64,000 nt of DNA from Silene conica (Eukaryota > Streptophyta > Magnoliopsida > Caryophyllales > Caryophyllaceae): the NCBI GenBank assembly GCA_029255685.2, contig CM055318.2, positions 14,389,001 to 14,453,000 on the forward strand, given 5' to 3'. Both the position numbers and the translations under genes were made by a program. The notes below the pieces were generated by a model. That model ran no database searches, was not told the DNA's origin, and saw only the letters and a program-made list of their open reading frames with translations. Position 1 is the first letter of the stretch. Every line of letters begins with the position of its first letter. Of this stretch, positions 12,245-22,164 are shown one piece after another.

Positions 12245-12336
12245 ATCTTTATTATTATTATTATTATTATTATTATACGTTGTTATTATTATTATCGTTA
12301 CTAACGTTGATGTTATTAATATTTGTGCTACTCGTC

Positions 12337-12368
<32 letters not shown>

Positions 12369-12415
12369 ATTATTATAATTATTGATATTATTATTATTAT
12401 TATAATTGTATGATA
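12245..12415. repeat. TTA-type microsatellite inside the solo LTR
   Basis: Runs of (TTA/ATT)n interrupted by short unrelated sequence. A similar but shorter tract lies at the same relative place in the LARD LTRs (about 32336 and 38606). Confidence 0.9.
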
Positions 12416-12862
12416 ATAATTGTACTAGTAATGAATAATATTTTTAGTATTATTTATGTTATCGTTATCATGTCATTTGGATGTTATGTTAGTATGTAGT
12501 ATTACGTTAAGTGGCACTACTATGTTGGGCAAGGTTGCTATTTCGGGAAACTACCTATTCGGGAAACTTTCTACTTTTAGAAAGTTACTATGTTTAGTAA
12601 CATTACTAGTACTATTCTAATAAAAAGGTTAAGAGAGGGATTAGTAATCGCTGAATAATATATGTTTAGGTGACGGTGTCCGCATGGAATATAGCTAGCA
12701 GCTGTTCGGTTGTCATTCCGCATTTGAGGTAGGGGAAATACTTATAATGATGTGTAATCTGTTGTATTTGGTATTAACTATGTTGATTTCATATTATATT
12801 GTGATCGTTATGATTGTGCTACTCATTTATATAATTCTGAGATACGATAAGAGGTGATGAGA

Positions 12863-13054
12863 TATTGGGTCTTGTGATCGGTGCGGAGTATATTGGGTCT
12901 TGTGATCGGTGCGGAGTATATTGGGTCTTGTGATCGGTGCGGAGTATATTGGGTCTTGTGATTGGTGCGGGGTATACTGGGTCTTGTGATCGGTGCGGAG
13001 TTTATTTGGCGTTGGATCGGTGCGGAGTTTATTTGGTGTTGGATCGGTGCGGAG
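12863..13054 (+). repeat. Tandem repeat of about 28 bp (about 7 copies) in the solo LTR
   Basis: Unit approximately TTGGGTCTTGTGATC followed by GGTGCGGAGTATA; the last two copies are shortened. The array is followed by GGGATGATTGATCCC, a perfect short hairpin. The same array occurs in both LARD LTRs. Confidence 0.92.
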
Positions 13055-13614
13055 AAGGGATGATTGATCCCAATATATATATAATGTTGTTATTTATTTT
13101 TCCTCTACTCAACCTCGTGGTTGACCTTGTGTATTCGTGTGACACCTGTGATGATCCGTAATGGGGAGCAGTTTTGACAGGAAAGATGGTGTTGTGGGAG
13201 CATGGGATGGCGTGAGCACTTGGATGGACCGACTTAGATGTAGATCACCTACTTTGTAGCTATCAGTTGTACTTTTATTCCGCTATGTAGTATCTGTAAT
13301 ACCAAAGTTTAAATTTTACCAGTTTTTATATAAAGTACTTTGGTTTGATTTACTTTGTTATTCACTGCCTCGGATATTCCGAGATGGTAACAGCCCAATT
13401 TACTGAGGATGTCTTGCTAAAGGCTCCTTAATAAATCGGGGTGTTACATAAGCTTTCCGTCAGCAATGGCAGCATTCCGTAGTGCTGCCTCCCAGTCAGA
13501 GAAGTTTGACCCATCATTCCTCAGTCTAGTAGACTGATTCATGGAGTCCATGAAGGCTTTTAGCCAGGATTCACGTGCTAGCTTGGCACTTGGCATTGGG
13601 TCTTCACCAGCCAT

Positions 13615-15419
13615 TTAGTTATACAGCAGTTTAATTGAACGTGTTCTACACTGAAAAGAAGATAAAACAGAACCATATAAGCAACTCATTGTTGTGATTT
13701 AAGTCTATATTAAATTGAAATTTAAACTCGTAGACTCAAGCATTTATATAATTGATCTCCCTCAAGAATTATATAAACGATCCCAAGACTCAATTTCCGT
13801 ATATTGATAAGCCCACAGCTTGGCTAATTCCACCGTTGGAACTCTTGGTCGATAGATTTCCGTAAATCCTATCAATTAGTCCATCTCAGTCGCTAGACAT
13901 TATCGAGTGACCATGATGTTGAGATAAAATAAATCATCTGTTCTCACTTACCCGACGTAGAAGGGGTCATATTATGCCTACCGACGAAGAAGGGATTTAT
14001 GGGAGGCTGATTTATAAAGACTATTCTCAATTTTTGGTTATACGAGGAAGACCCCATCGACTTATATTTATTCATATTAAGTGAACTAAAATCTAGCATA
14101 TGCGTGAATGAATTAAATTAAGTGATGGCTTTGCAATTGACATGTGACATCTGTATAGTCACAGAAAACTAACGCATAACCTCTACATGAGTCAGTTTTC
14201 AGGCATGTTACAGGTGGTTTGGTTTTAGGCGGAATATGATGCAAGCTATTATCGATGAAAGCATAAAATAAATGCAATAAACGTAAATAAAAGTCCTAGT
14301 GTGGCCTATCCTACCAAAATAAACATAAAAAACAACTTTGGAATCCACCGTTGGACCCTAGAAGCTTAGCTTGTCTTGATGTTCCATCTTGGTCCTTGCA
14401 GCGGGAGTGAGCATCCGGTCTCCGTCTTTGGTCTTCACAAAATTACTAATTTAAATTACAAATATAATCCTATTTACATTCTAATTTAAATACAAAAGTA
14501 ATTACATGGTAAAAAACCAAAACGGAGATTCAAGATCTCAAAATTACAAGCAAGACTGTGTTCCATCATTACGGTAACACAATCTACTAAGGCCACACTA
14601 AGTTACAACCGTTTGCAAAAATTAAATACGTTATTGAAAGCATTCAAGGCATTCACAAGACGATAAATAAAATGCATCAACTAAATAAAGTTCATACATG
14701 ACATAATACTGTTATTATGATTATTAAATTTTTACCAAACCACCTTACGGGATTAAAATTATGTGATTGTACCGTTTTAATCACCCAATTTTAATAAATT
14801 TATAATCCTATTATCTTAAACCGTTTTAAAATAATATGTACCATACGAGGGTGAACCGTTTCACAAAATTAATAATATACTATTTCCGTATATAGTATAT
14901 TACTAAAGGCCATGTGAAAATAAAACATGTTATTTTCGAAAAATAAAAAAAAAAACGAGTCTGTTACAGAGGGGGAGGTCGACCGACCTAAACACGTGGT
15001 CGACCGACCTCCAGACGAGAAAAAAAAATCTGCAACAGCATAGGCGGTCGACCGACCTATCAATCAGGTCGACCGACCACCAAATAGTAGAAACGAGTTT
15101 CAGAAAACGCAAAACGCTGCACTTTTCGAAATCAAAACAAGTTTTTACCTTTTAAACTTTGATTAAAACAAGTAAATCAAAATTAACATCAACAAGGGTT
15201 CACATATTGTCAAGAATATCGATTAATTAACAATATGTAAACAGGAATCGAAAAACAAGATCGATTACACAAAAAGAAACTGTCGAAAAACAGAAACTTT
15301 ACACAGGGGCGGTCGACCGACCGCTACAAGGGGTCGACCGACCGACACAGCGACAGAAACGAGATTTTTCAAAATTTTTTAAATAAAACTTATGAAAAAC
15401 ACAAAAGTAAAATTTTCAT
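13615..15419 (-). other. Long leader of the copia element
   Basis: About 1.8 kb between primer site and gag start, unusually long. No coding frame with known similarity. Three GC-rich inverted-repeat units lie in it at 14974-15012, 15043-15081 and 15306-15346. Confidence 0.6.
14974..15346. repeat. Three GGTCGACCGACC inverted-repeat units in the copia leader
   Basis: Unit 14974-15012 has arms GGAGGTCGACCGACC and GGTCGACCGACCTCC. Units 15043-15081 and 15306-15346 have the same core in pairs. The core matches that in the unrelated Athila LTR at 1744-2441. In this element the units are inside the transcribed leader. Confidence 0.8.
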
Positions 15420-15437
15420 GGCCTGGCTCTGATACCA
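15420..15437 (-). other. Primer-binding site, initiator tRNA-Met type
   Basis: The minus strand reads TGGTATCAGAGCCAGGCC two bases after the LTR end (...CCCCACA). The first 12 bases are the classical plant initiator tRNA-Met complement. Confidence 0.92.
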
Positions 15438-15439
15438 CT

Positions 15440-16446
15440 TGTGGGGAATAAAGCATGTATTCGCCCTAAACTTGCAGGATTATAATGAAATTTACAGTTG
15501 TGAATATTGTCATAAGATAAATAAAAACATGAAAAGGAGTACAACCTTGGGTCCTTGCTTGAATAGGCCTAAGAACAGGAATTAAAGTAAATTCCCTCCT
15601 ATAACTTGCACCCAAGACTTTGTTTGAGATGATGCCGCGTGTGCTAGAAAATACTCTCCAATTGCCTTGCAATATGGGGAGAGCTATTTGAGTTTTTAGA
15701 TGTGAGATCTGAGTTTTGGGAGAAGAATGCTCTCAAAACCCTAATTTTGAGAATTATGATTCAACAGTCAACCAAGAGTCCCTGACATAAGGAGAAGGAC
15801 TCTCCTTATGTAGCCCTAGGTCGGCCGGCCGAATGGATATGGGGTAAGAGTGGGCTTTTTCCACTCTTACCTTATTCCTTTGCGTGATTCGACCCGATTA
15901 GCTAAATATTATTCGCGGGATTTTTATTATAAATCGCATACGTGTTATCAGGTATTAATGCAGTCGATGTATTAATAATGGCCTGATAAAATTACGATAT
16001 TGTATAATTACCCAAATTAATATAACTGTTTATATTAATACGCGAATACAATATTTAATTAAATATAACTGCTTATATTTAATTTTACGAATTAAACATG
16101 TAATCCGTATTAGCTAAAATTATTTAATCTGTATTAAATGATAATCTCAACATCTTATTGACTAATTTAATACTCAATACCTCTGACTAACTGTTTAGTC
16201 GTATTCGGCATAAATGTGACTGTATTTTCATACCTTCACATCTCTCAAACGTGTCCTATAGGTGTGACGTATAGGGACCAGTTGATCACCGCCATCCGTA
16301 TGACAATAACGTCAAACTTATCTAGCAAGCCAACCGTTATTGATAAACGTGGATCAACTGGTAATAATACAGAAGTATGCCCTTGTGATCCTTAAAGAGA
16401 TTTAATAAGTCATTGTACTTAATTGTCAAGGACACCAGCCCCAACA
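15440..16446 (-). repeat. 5' LTR of the copia element (1007 bp)
   Basis: Minus-strand LTR beginning TGTTGGGGCTGG and ending TTCCCCACA. Bounded left by the primer site and right by the gypsy gag reading frame. Confidence 0.92.
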
Positions 16447-17441
16447 GTCTCAGGGTCAATAGTGATAGCTCGGTTGACGGCGCCATTTCCTACGCGGCAC
16501 TCGAAAGAGCGATGTCCAAATCCCTCGCAGGTAAAGCATTGATGCAGGTTGCCATGGCAGTCAAGTCCAAGATGGAGATCCTTGTGGCACTTGAAGCACT
16601 TAAGGGGAACGTCCGATGGGAGGCTCAAGCTCCGGATTTGGGAAGTCTTAACTCTCTGGGACTTCTTGTTCTTCTGGGGACACTTCCTCTTTCCAAGAGG
16701 AGAGGAGGCAAGAGGGCTAAGAGGTCTCCCGCTTCGGCATCTATGCAAAGGCGGTGGAGGAGGAAAGAAGGCTCTAGATCCTTCACAATAGATCTGGTAA
16801 GGGTCCTCCGCACGCAAGACACCGTAGTAACTCTGGAAGTAAGAAGTCGGGTCACCACTGGCTACACTCCTAGTCTTAGCATTAAGCTTGCTCCGGAACA
16901 GATAGTCTTTGTCTTCCTCTCTCTCAACTAGCTGTGGGACAAAGTGGATTAGCTCCTCGAATCGATTGGTGAAAGCCTGAACAGAAAGGGTTCCTTGGCG
17001 AAGGTTCATGAACTCGGTCATCTTATCTTGGCGGGTGTCCCTATGGTAAAACCTCATGCCAAGAAGAGTCTTGAAACGACTCCAAGTGAAAGTAGGGTCA
17101 CGAGTAGCAGGAGCACTGATCGTCAACCACCAACTCCTAGCCTCACGAACTAAGAACTGTGATGCTACTCGGGTCTGATCCTCAGGACGAACACCATAAA
17201 TCATGAAGTTCCTTTCCATGTCAAAGAACCAAGCGGTGAGGGTCGCAGCACTGGTCTCTCCGTCGAATGTCTTAGCTGCATTCCTCCACATCTGAGTGAT
17301 AATCCAAGCCAATCCCCCAGGTTGGTTACTTCCCGAGGTTTGAAATGAAGAAGAAGGCATAGATGACCTAGCTATGCAATCTTGGAGGTCTTGAATGATG
17401 GCTTGTGTCTTAGCATTCTCTGCATCGGTTGGCTCCGTCAT
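16447..17441 (-). pseudogene. Ty3/gypsy gag, truncated by the copia insertion
   Basis: The ORF opens at 17441 and stays open for about 331 codons until the copia LTR edge; the last few codons before the stop at 16419 come from copia. It is a capsid-nucleocapsid precursor that would form virus-like particles. Residues about 60-200 match the Retrotrans_gag pattern (MERNFMIYGVRPEDQ, QEGT-like LRQGTLSVQAFTNRFEEL). Two zinc knuckles of form CX2CX4HX4C lie near the C-terminus (CFKCHKDLHLGLDC and CFTCEGFGHRSFEC). The protease and polymerase expected downstream are not in the window. The element resembles chromovirus-type (Tekay/Del-like) gypsy gags, which is an inference from pattern only. Confidence 0.85.
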
Positions 17442-17598
17442 TCTTCAATCATAAGAGAGTAAATCCTTAGACGTATTCTTAACAACGCACAAACAGACTA
17501 CAATATAAGTCCTTAAATCTACCCCATCTCTCATTCATTATTTGTTTATTTGGTCAAGTTAAGGTTGGGGGTCACATGAGTGAGTCGGGAGCAATAAT

Positions 17599-17610
17599 GC
17601 TCTGATACCA
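17599..17610 (-). other. Primer-binding site, initiator tRNA-Met type
   Basis: The minus strand reads TGGTATCAGAGC two bases after the LTR end (GGGGTTTTACA). Confidence 0.9.
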
Positions 17611-18148
17611 ACTGTAAAACCCCTCGCGAAAGCGGAAATATAAACATACAAAAGTACCAAAATGCAGCGGAATTAAAACTTTTAAAGTAAACAACATGCG
17701 AGAAGTCTTAAACTGAAACGGAAACTGAAACTGAAATAAAAACCAAAATAGATAAGTAACAGTTCTAAGTATCAAAACAAATATGTACATCAGCCTGGGA
17801 TGGGACATCCCTACAGGCACCAAAACAACTGTATCAAAAGTCTAAGAGTCTAGCTAGGTGATATAAAGGTAAGTCATATGATGACAACAGGATCATCACT
17901 CGCTAGCCCTCTCGTAACCCTGCTCCAACCTGCATGTACCTACATACATGAAAACATGTACGCCACAATCAGTGGGGAGTGACTAGAGTTCTCCTAGCCA
18001 CCTTTTGTGACAACACGTAACACATAAAACAATACAGGATACTCCAACACATATCAACATGTGAAGCATAAACATCTCATCAACCGATCTCATATCATCA
18101 TGTAAACTCTACTGCACGGCTCTCAACCAACTTCATAAACCGTTAGGA

Positions 18149-18195
18149 AGGAGAGCCGGTTTCCCTACTGGTTACCCAGTCGGGGGGTCTTTCAA
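18149..18195. repeat. Module with hairpin of constant loop TTAC (left copy)
   Basis: GAGAGCCGGTTTCCCT, then ACTGG-TTAC-CCAGT, then CGGGGGGTCT. The related copy at 19000-19045 has TCGG-TTAC-CCGA at the same place, so the stem changed on both sides while the loop stayed. Confidence 0.75.
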
Positions 18196-18338
18196 TACAA
18201 CTATTTATGAAACCGAACTAAGAGTCACCCAATGCCTTGGATGATCGAACCACAACTCAAACAAACATTCATATACTCATCATTATCAATATCCATATCT
18301 GACACGTACCAACTCAAGGCAAGCAGATAAATTCAGCA

Positions 18339-18902
18339 AGTAAAAGGTTCAGCGGTCAACTTAAGACATAACCTAATACTAATCAATCAGCAAGTGTAAA
18401 GGTTCAGCGGTCAACTTAAGACATAACCTAAACACCAAAACATTCAGCAAGCAAGGACTCAGAGGCCAGCTTAAGGCATGGACCTGCCAATCAGCAAGAC
18501 ACTAGACTCAGCGGCCAACTTAAGGCATAGACTAGCATCCAAAAGTAAAGGACTCAGAGGCCAGCTTAAGGCATGTCCCTTCACTACATCACAAGGTACT
18601 AAACTCAGAGGCCAGCTTAAGGCATGTTCTAGCACCAAACATCTGCACTCCGGGTGAGGCGTTACGACCTAAATGCCCCGTTGTGCAGCTGCTCTACTCG
18701 TCAGACTCAGAGGCCAACTTAAGGCATGTTCCAACGCGATCACAATCATACATGTCTGGGCTCAGAGGCCAGCTTAAGGCATATCCCAGACACGACAAAC
18801 ATACACATATAGGGCTCAGAGGCCAGCTTAAGGCATATCCCCATATATGGCAAACAACTCACGTATTAAGCTCAGAGGCCAGCTTAAGGCATACCTTAAT
18901 AC
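18339..18902. repeat. Array of ten hairpin units with constant loop and covarying stems
   Basis: Each unit has a constant middle, (C)TCAGAGGCC-AGCTTAAGGCAT, and arms that differ between units yet pair. Positions and arms: 18339 AGTA..AGGTT/AACCT..TACT; 18394 GTGT..AGGTT/AACCT..ACAC; 18451 GCAAGG/CCTGC; 18502 CTAG/CTAG; 18545 GTAAAGGAC/GTCCCTTCAC; 18595 GGTACTAAAC/GTTCTAGCACC; 18699 CGT..AC/GT..ACG; 18753 TGTCTGGG/CCCAGACA; 18806 CATATAGGG/CCC(CA)TATATG; 18863 GTATTAAG/CTTAATAC. The middle also holds a small inner stem, GTC/GAC in the first two units and GCC/GGC in the others. A different hairpin (CTGCAC...GTGCAG, about 18643-18688) sits between units six and seven. Confidence 0.85.
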
Positions 18903-18999
18903 ACATCAATACAATTTCATCCAAGTCTATGAACTAATCTATAGTTCTATTTTCTTAACCTCTAATCAACACTTAATTGATCCCGGGAACTAAGTTGAG

Positions 19000-19045
19000 G
19001 GAGAGCCGGTTTCCCTTTCGGTTACCCGACCGGGGGGTCTCTATC
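19000..19045. repeat. Module with hairpin of constant loop TTAC (right copy)
   Basis: Second copy of the module at 18149, here with TCGG-TTAC-CCGA. The two copies bracket the ten-unit hairpin array. Confidence 0.75.
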
Positions 19046-19198
19046 CTCACTCCATTCCCGAACCCAATATAGTGTCGCCCATCCTCCGGGGACCTCAGAC
19101 ATACATCAAAGGTACTAGGAACGAATTTCAATCAAAACCGATCAACCGTTTAAAAGTTATAAACAAATTACGATTTTCAAATTATAACTCACAGGGGC

Positions 19199-19583
19199 CC
19201 CCAGCCGGTCGGCAGGCAGCCGGTCGGCCGGCTGGTGGTCCTCTTAGCCTACACTTTTCTTTCAAAATAACACAACATAAGGACTCCCAGCCGGTCGGCA
19301 GGCAGCCGGTCGGCCGGCTGGGAACCCCTTCCTAGCCTTCGCAAATTTCGTAACCCAATCCCAAATGCACTCCCAGCCGGCTGGCAGGCGGCCGGTCTAC
19401 CGGCTGGGATCCCTTTCTACCTAAGTTTTTCGCAAAAACAACACATGAAGAGACTGCCAGCCGGTCGACAGGCAGCCGGTCGGCCGGCTGGCAGTCCTAA
19501 GGCCAAAAACTCAAAATCGCAAAAACACACAAACGCACTCCCAGCCGGTCGACTGGCGGCCGGTCGGTCGACCGGCTCAGAGA
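19199..19583. repeat. Five CAGCCGG...CCGGCTG inverted-repeat units
   Basis: Units at about 19199, 19283, 19371, 19452 and 19537, spaced about 84 bp, separated by AT-rich spacers. Core: CCAGCCGGTCGGCAGGC then AGCCGGTCGGCCGGCTGG. Outer bases change together: TCCC/GGGA in the second and third units, CTGCC/GGCAG in the fourth. The same class of unit occurs in the inner Athila element (51337-51693, 56233-56830, 62912-63360). Confidence 0.85.
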
Positions 19584-21166
19584 GCCTGTAACGAAATTTC
19601 GGGTTTTCCAACCCCTTCAAAACTTCATAAATCGACACATAAACTTCAATAATCACTACAAGTATGATTTGCCCAACATTATAAACATCAAATACTACTA
19701 TCCTAACAGCATACAAATCCCATAACAATCCTCAAATGAATATATCAAGTATCCGTCGCAAAATGTGTAAATTTCAGAAAAACAACATATGATCTTAAGA
19801 ACATCAACAAACATAAATTCATCACAAATAAACATTCCTAATCATGTTACTAAGTCCTTTAAACATTATACTTCAACAAAATCAGAAACTAAACACAAGA
19901 ACACAACAAACTTGCTAATATACACATAAAGGCCGAGTTATCTCATTATCGTCACCTCTCAAGCGATTCCGGCTAAAGATCCTCTTCTACCAAGTTGCTA
20001 ACACCCTCTGGATCGTCTAAGCCCTCACCTAGAAACATAAAAACCGAGTTTTAGGACAGAAAACCGATTCTCACAAAATGGACAGATTTTTCGGAGTGAA
20101 GGAAATGTAAAACTAAAGTGATAGATGGCTTGGAAATTTGATGAGGATTCCGAAAATGTTATTGTTACCTTGATTCGGTCGACGGATGATAAAGAAAGGA
20201 TCGAAAAGGAGATGAATAAAATGGAGGTTTGAGGAAGATGAAGTTACTGTGAAATGAATTCTTGGGCAAAAAGAAATGTCGACCAAGGTCTTTAAAAAGT
20301 GTACAAGAGTTGTCCTTTCCGTCACATTTAAAACGGGTTCGGATATTAGAACGGGTTTAAGTTGTGAAATAGTTTACCAAGTTTGTATTCGTCTTAAGGA
20401 CTTAAGGTTCTTAAGACGGATCTTACTCATTCTTAAAATATTTCACGGTACTTTAATAAATTATTTCCCGTTAAGTTATTAAAATATTATTTATTATAAA
20501 AATAAATCTTAAAAGCCTTTAAATATAAGTCACGAAAATACGGGATGTTAGTCATGTTACATTGCTCCCCATATTTCATAAAATCCGAGTTAATCACAAA
20601 AATAAGCTTCACTCAGTCGAGTAAAGATTACTAAATCGAGTGAGGAGGTTGGATCATCCAACTCCCCAAACCAAACTTTATTTGTCCCCAAAACAAACTA
20701 ACTAAACCGTATATGAAAACAAACTAATAAAATGGTTGAGCTCAGAGCAAATCGAATATGCACATATAAATCTCATAGCAGCTCATATTTATAACAAAGC
20801 ATGACAATTAGGAAAAACGTAGCTTGAATTCTGAGGTGTTACTTGATACTCAAAATATGATGCACACCGACAATCTTCCACCTTACAAGACTTCAAATAT
20901 CGGATTTCCTCACGGTTTTCGCACTTGTCGCTCATTTAAGCACATTGTAGGTATTTGTAAAGATAGAAAGAATTAAGACCATCACCTACTCGAGATATAA
21001 TAATGTACATACAATCTAATGTGAAATTAGCTCTAATATCAACTAGTTTTAAACCCGTGCACAAAATGCACGGTATAATTTTTCGAACACATGAATGGTT
21101 GGTTATGCACAACAATAATTGTTGTTTTTATGTTCAAGATCGTCTTAATTTAAGACGACTTTCACA

Positions 21167-22164
21167 TATGATTAAAATAAAAGTGGAAACGAAAAAATTA
21201 CATACGAAATAAAACATAGGTGAAAACAAAAAGAGGCCTATAAACATTTATTAACTTAGACGATCTTAAACAAAAAATACGATTAAAAATATACATTTAT
21301 AATTTATTTATTTCGTCAATTTTTTTATATTTCCGACGTAATAGAGAACTATAAATATTGAATAATAATTTTTAATTTTTTCTATTTTAATCATTGAAAA
21401 CTGATATTCTATTTAATTTAACAAAATTAGACCTCCGGTAGTTAATGAATGAGTGTTATAAATTTATTTGACAAATCTTGCTTGCAAACGTTGTAAATTA
21501 AAACGAAAAGTGTTAATAATGACCAAGTATATGTTTACCAAATTAGCAAAAAAGAACGGAAAATAAAAAGAAAAAAAAAATAATTTCCAACTATTTAATT
21601 ATTTGACAATTTCTTTATTGTTGTAATTTTCTTTAATTTAGTAATATTAGTGATTAAAATGTAAATTTTTAGGATTATGGTTCATAGTTTGGAAATAAAA
21701 ACCTGATATTAAGTGGTGGGGTAGGGTAGTGAAGAAGTTAATTATTTTTCTAAAAATTAAGAGCGAATAGAATTCCTCTAAATTCTACTCCTTTTATAGA
21801 TAAGAGATAAAGCATAACCACCAAACAATGGCCGTTGTCCAACCTCCTACCCTTCTTGATTTTTTTTACCAATTTGGCCAAAAAAAATATTTTCTACAAA
21901 TTTATCCAGAATTCCTTAATTTTTTTTACCAATTTGTTAATTCGGCCGTTTGGTTAGTGATAGCAATATAGCATCATAGGGATAATGTTGTTCATCAAAT
22001 TTAATAACTTAGCATAACTTATTTTCAAATTTTCAAACTAATCCTTCAAACCGTACAAGTATACAACATATTGTCTTTAATCTATTGAAACCTATACTTA
22101 AGCTTCTCACAAGTTTGTTTGTAGTAACATTATAATGACAATTCTTAAAATACATGAAAATTAG
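21167..22164. other. AT-rich intergenic DNA
   Basis: About 1 kb between the gypsy LTR edge and the P450 stop codon. Poly(A/T) runs and a short direct repeat (TTTTTTTTACCAATTTG, about 21864 and 21921) are visible. I see no coding frame, RNA gene or transposon ends. Confidence 0.5.

Larger units (their letters stand above)
10928..13448 (+). mobile_element. Solo LTR of a Ty3/gypsy-type element (2521 bp) with TSD TAAGC
   Basis: Starts TGTAATACCTC and ends GGGGTGTTACA, flanked by TAAGC at 10923-10927 and 13449-13453. Removing it with one TSD restores the copia gag frame exactly. Its 3' third resembles the LARD LTRs at 30945 and 37214: the same tandem 28-bp repeat, a GGGATGATTGATCCC hairpin, and the ending ATTCCGAGATGGTAACAG...GTGTTACA. 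The families are related but not identical. No internal region remains, so it arose by LTR-LTR recombination. Short ORFs inside have no recognisable product. Confidence 0.95.
7057..13614 (-). pseudogene. Ty1/copia gag-pol polyprotein, two in-frame stops, split by a solo LTR
   Basis: The frame runs from an ATG at 13614 to 13449, is interrupted by the solo LTR 10928-13448, and continues in phase from 10927 to the stop at 7057, about 1343 codons. Seen in order: gag; a CX2CX4HX4C zinc knuckle (CHHCHKTGHWRRSC); protease DTG (DTGCGSHLC); HHCC integrase finger; integrase core; reverse transcriptase; RNase H (TTESEYYAASEA). Two nonsense codons break it: TGA at 10564-10566 in gag and TAA at 9613-9615 in the integrase zinc finger. 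The reverse-transcriptase active site reads YVDH where YVDD is expected, which would remove a catalytic aspartate. Otherwise the frame is clean, so inactivation looks recent. Confidence 0.93.
5739..16446 (-). mobile_element. Ty1/copia retrotransposon, 3' LTR truncated, nested in gypsy gag
   Basis: Minus-strand order: 5' LTR 15440-16446, tRNA-Met primer site 15420-15437, 1.8-kb leader, gag-pol 13614-7057 interrupted by a solo LTR, polypurine tract, 3' LTR 5739-6194. The right edge (TGTTGGGG on the minus strand) cuts the gypsy gag ORF at 16447. The left LTR has lost about 551 bp, so the TSD is not available. The two LTRs share 456 aligned bp with one difference seen (near 5921 versus 16173). 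Confidence 0.9.
2710..21166 (-). mobile_element. Ty3/gypsy element with gag but no visible pol, split by nested insertions
   Basis: On the minus strand: 5' LTR 17613-21166, primer site 17599-17610, gag 17441-16447, then a nested copia (5739-16446), about 1.5 kb of non-coding internal sequence (5738-4196) and the 3' LTR (4195 to 2710, continuing left of the Athila insertion). The LTR pair is established by the segment 2710-4195 recurring at 19681-21166 in the same orientation with a constant offset of 16971. No pol is visible. Either this is a gag-only non-autonomous element (TR-GAG type) or pol was lost in the deletion that also truncated the copia LTR at 5739. Confidence 0.8.
17613..21166 (-). 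repeat. 5' LTR of the gag-bearing gypsy element (3554 bp)
   Basis: Minus-strand LTR from TGTGAAAG (21166) to TTTTACA (17613). The right edge is set by divergence from the 3' LTR copy at 4195, the left edge by the primer site. It contains two arrays of inverted-repeat units (18339-18902 and 19199-19583), and a pair of related modules at about 18149-18195 and 19000-19045 flanking the first array. No protein-coding gene is present. Confidence 0.88.

Noticed and set aside
12863..13054. Regularly spaced short repeats resembling a CRISPR array
   Set aside because: They lie inside a TSD-flanked LTR, the spacers are not unique, and the sequence is plant. The same applies to 33027-33217, 39304-39494 and 56233-56830.
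15420..15437. tRNA-like sequences here and at 1128, 17599 and 33639
   Set aside because: Only the 12-18 bases complementary to a tRNA 3' end are present, in the position of primer-binding sites; no tRNA gene can be folded from them.
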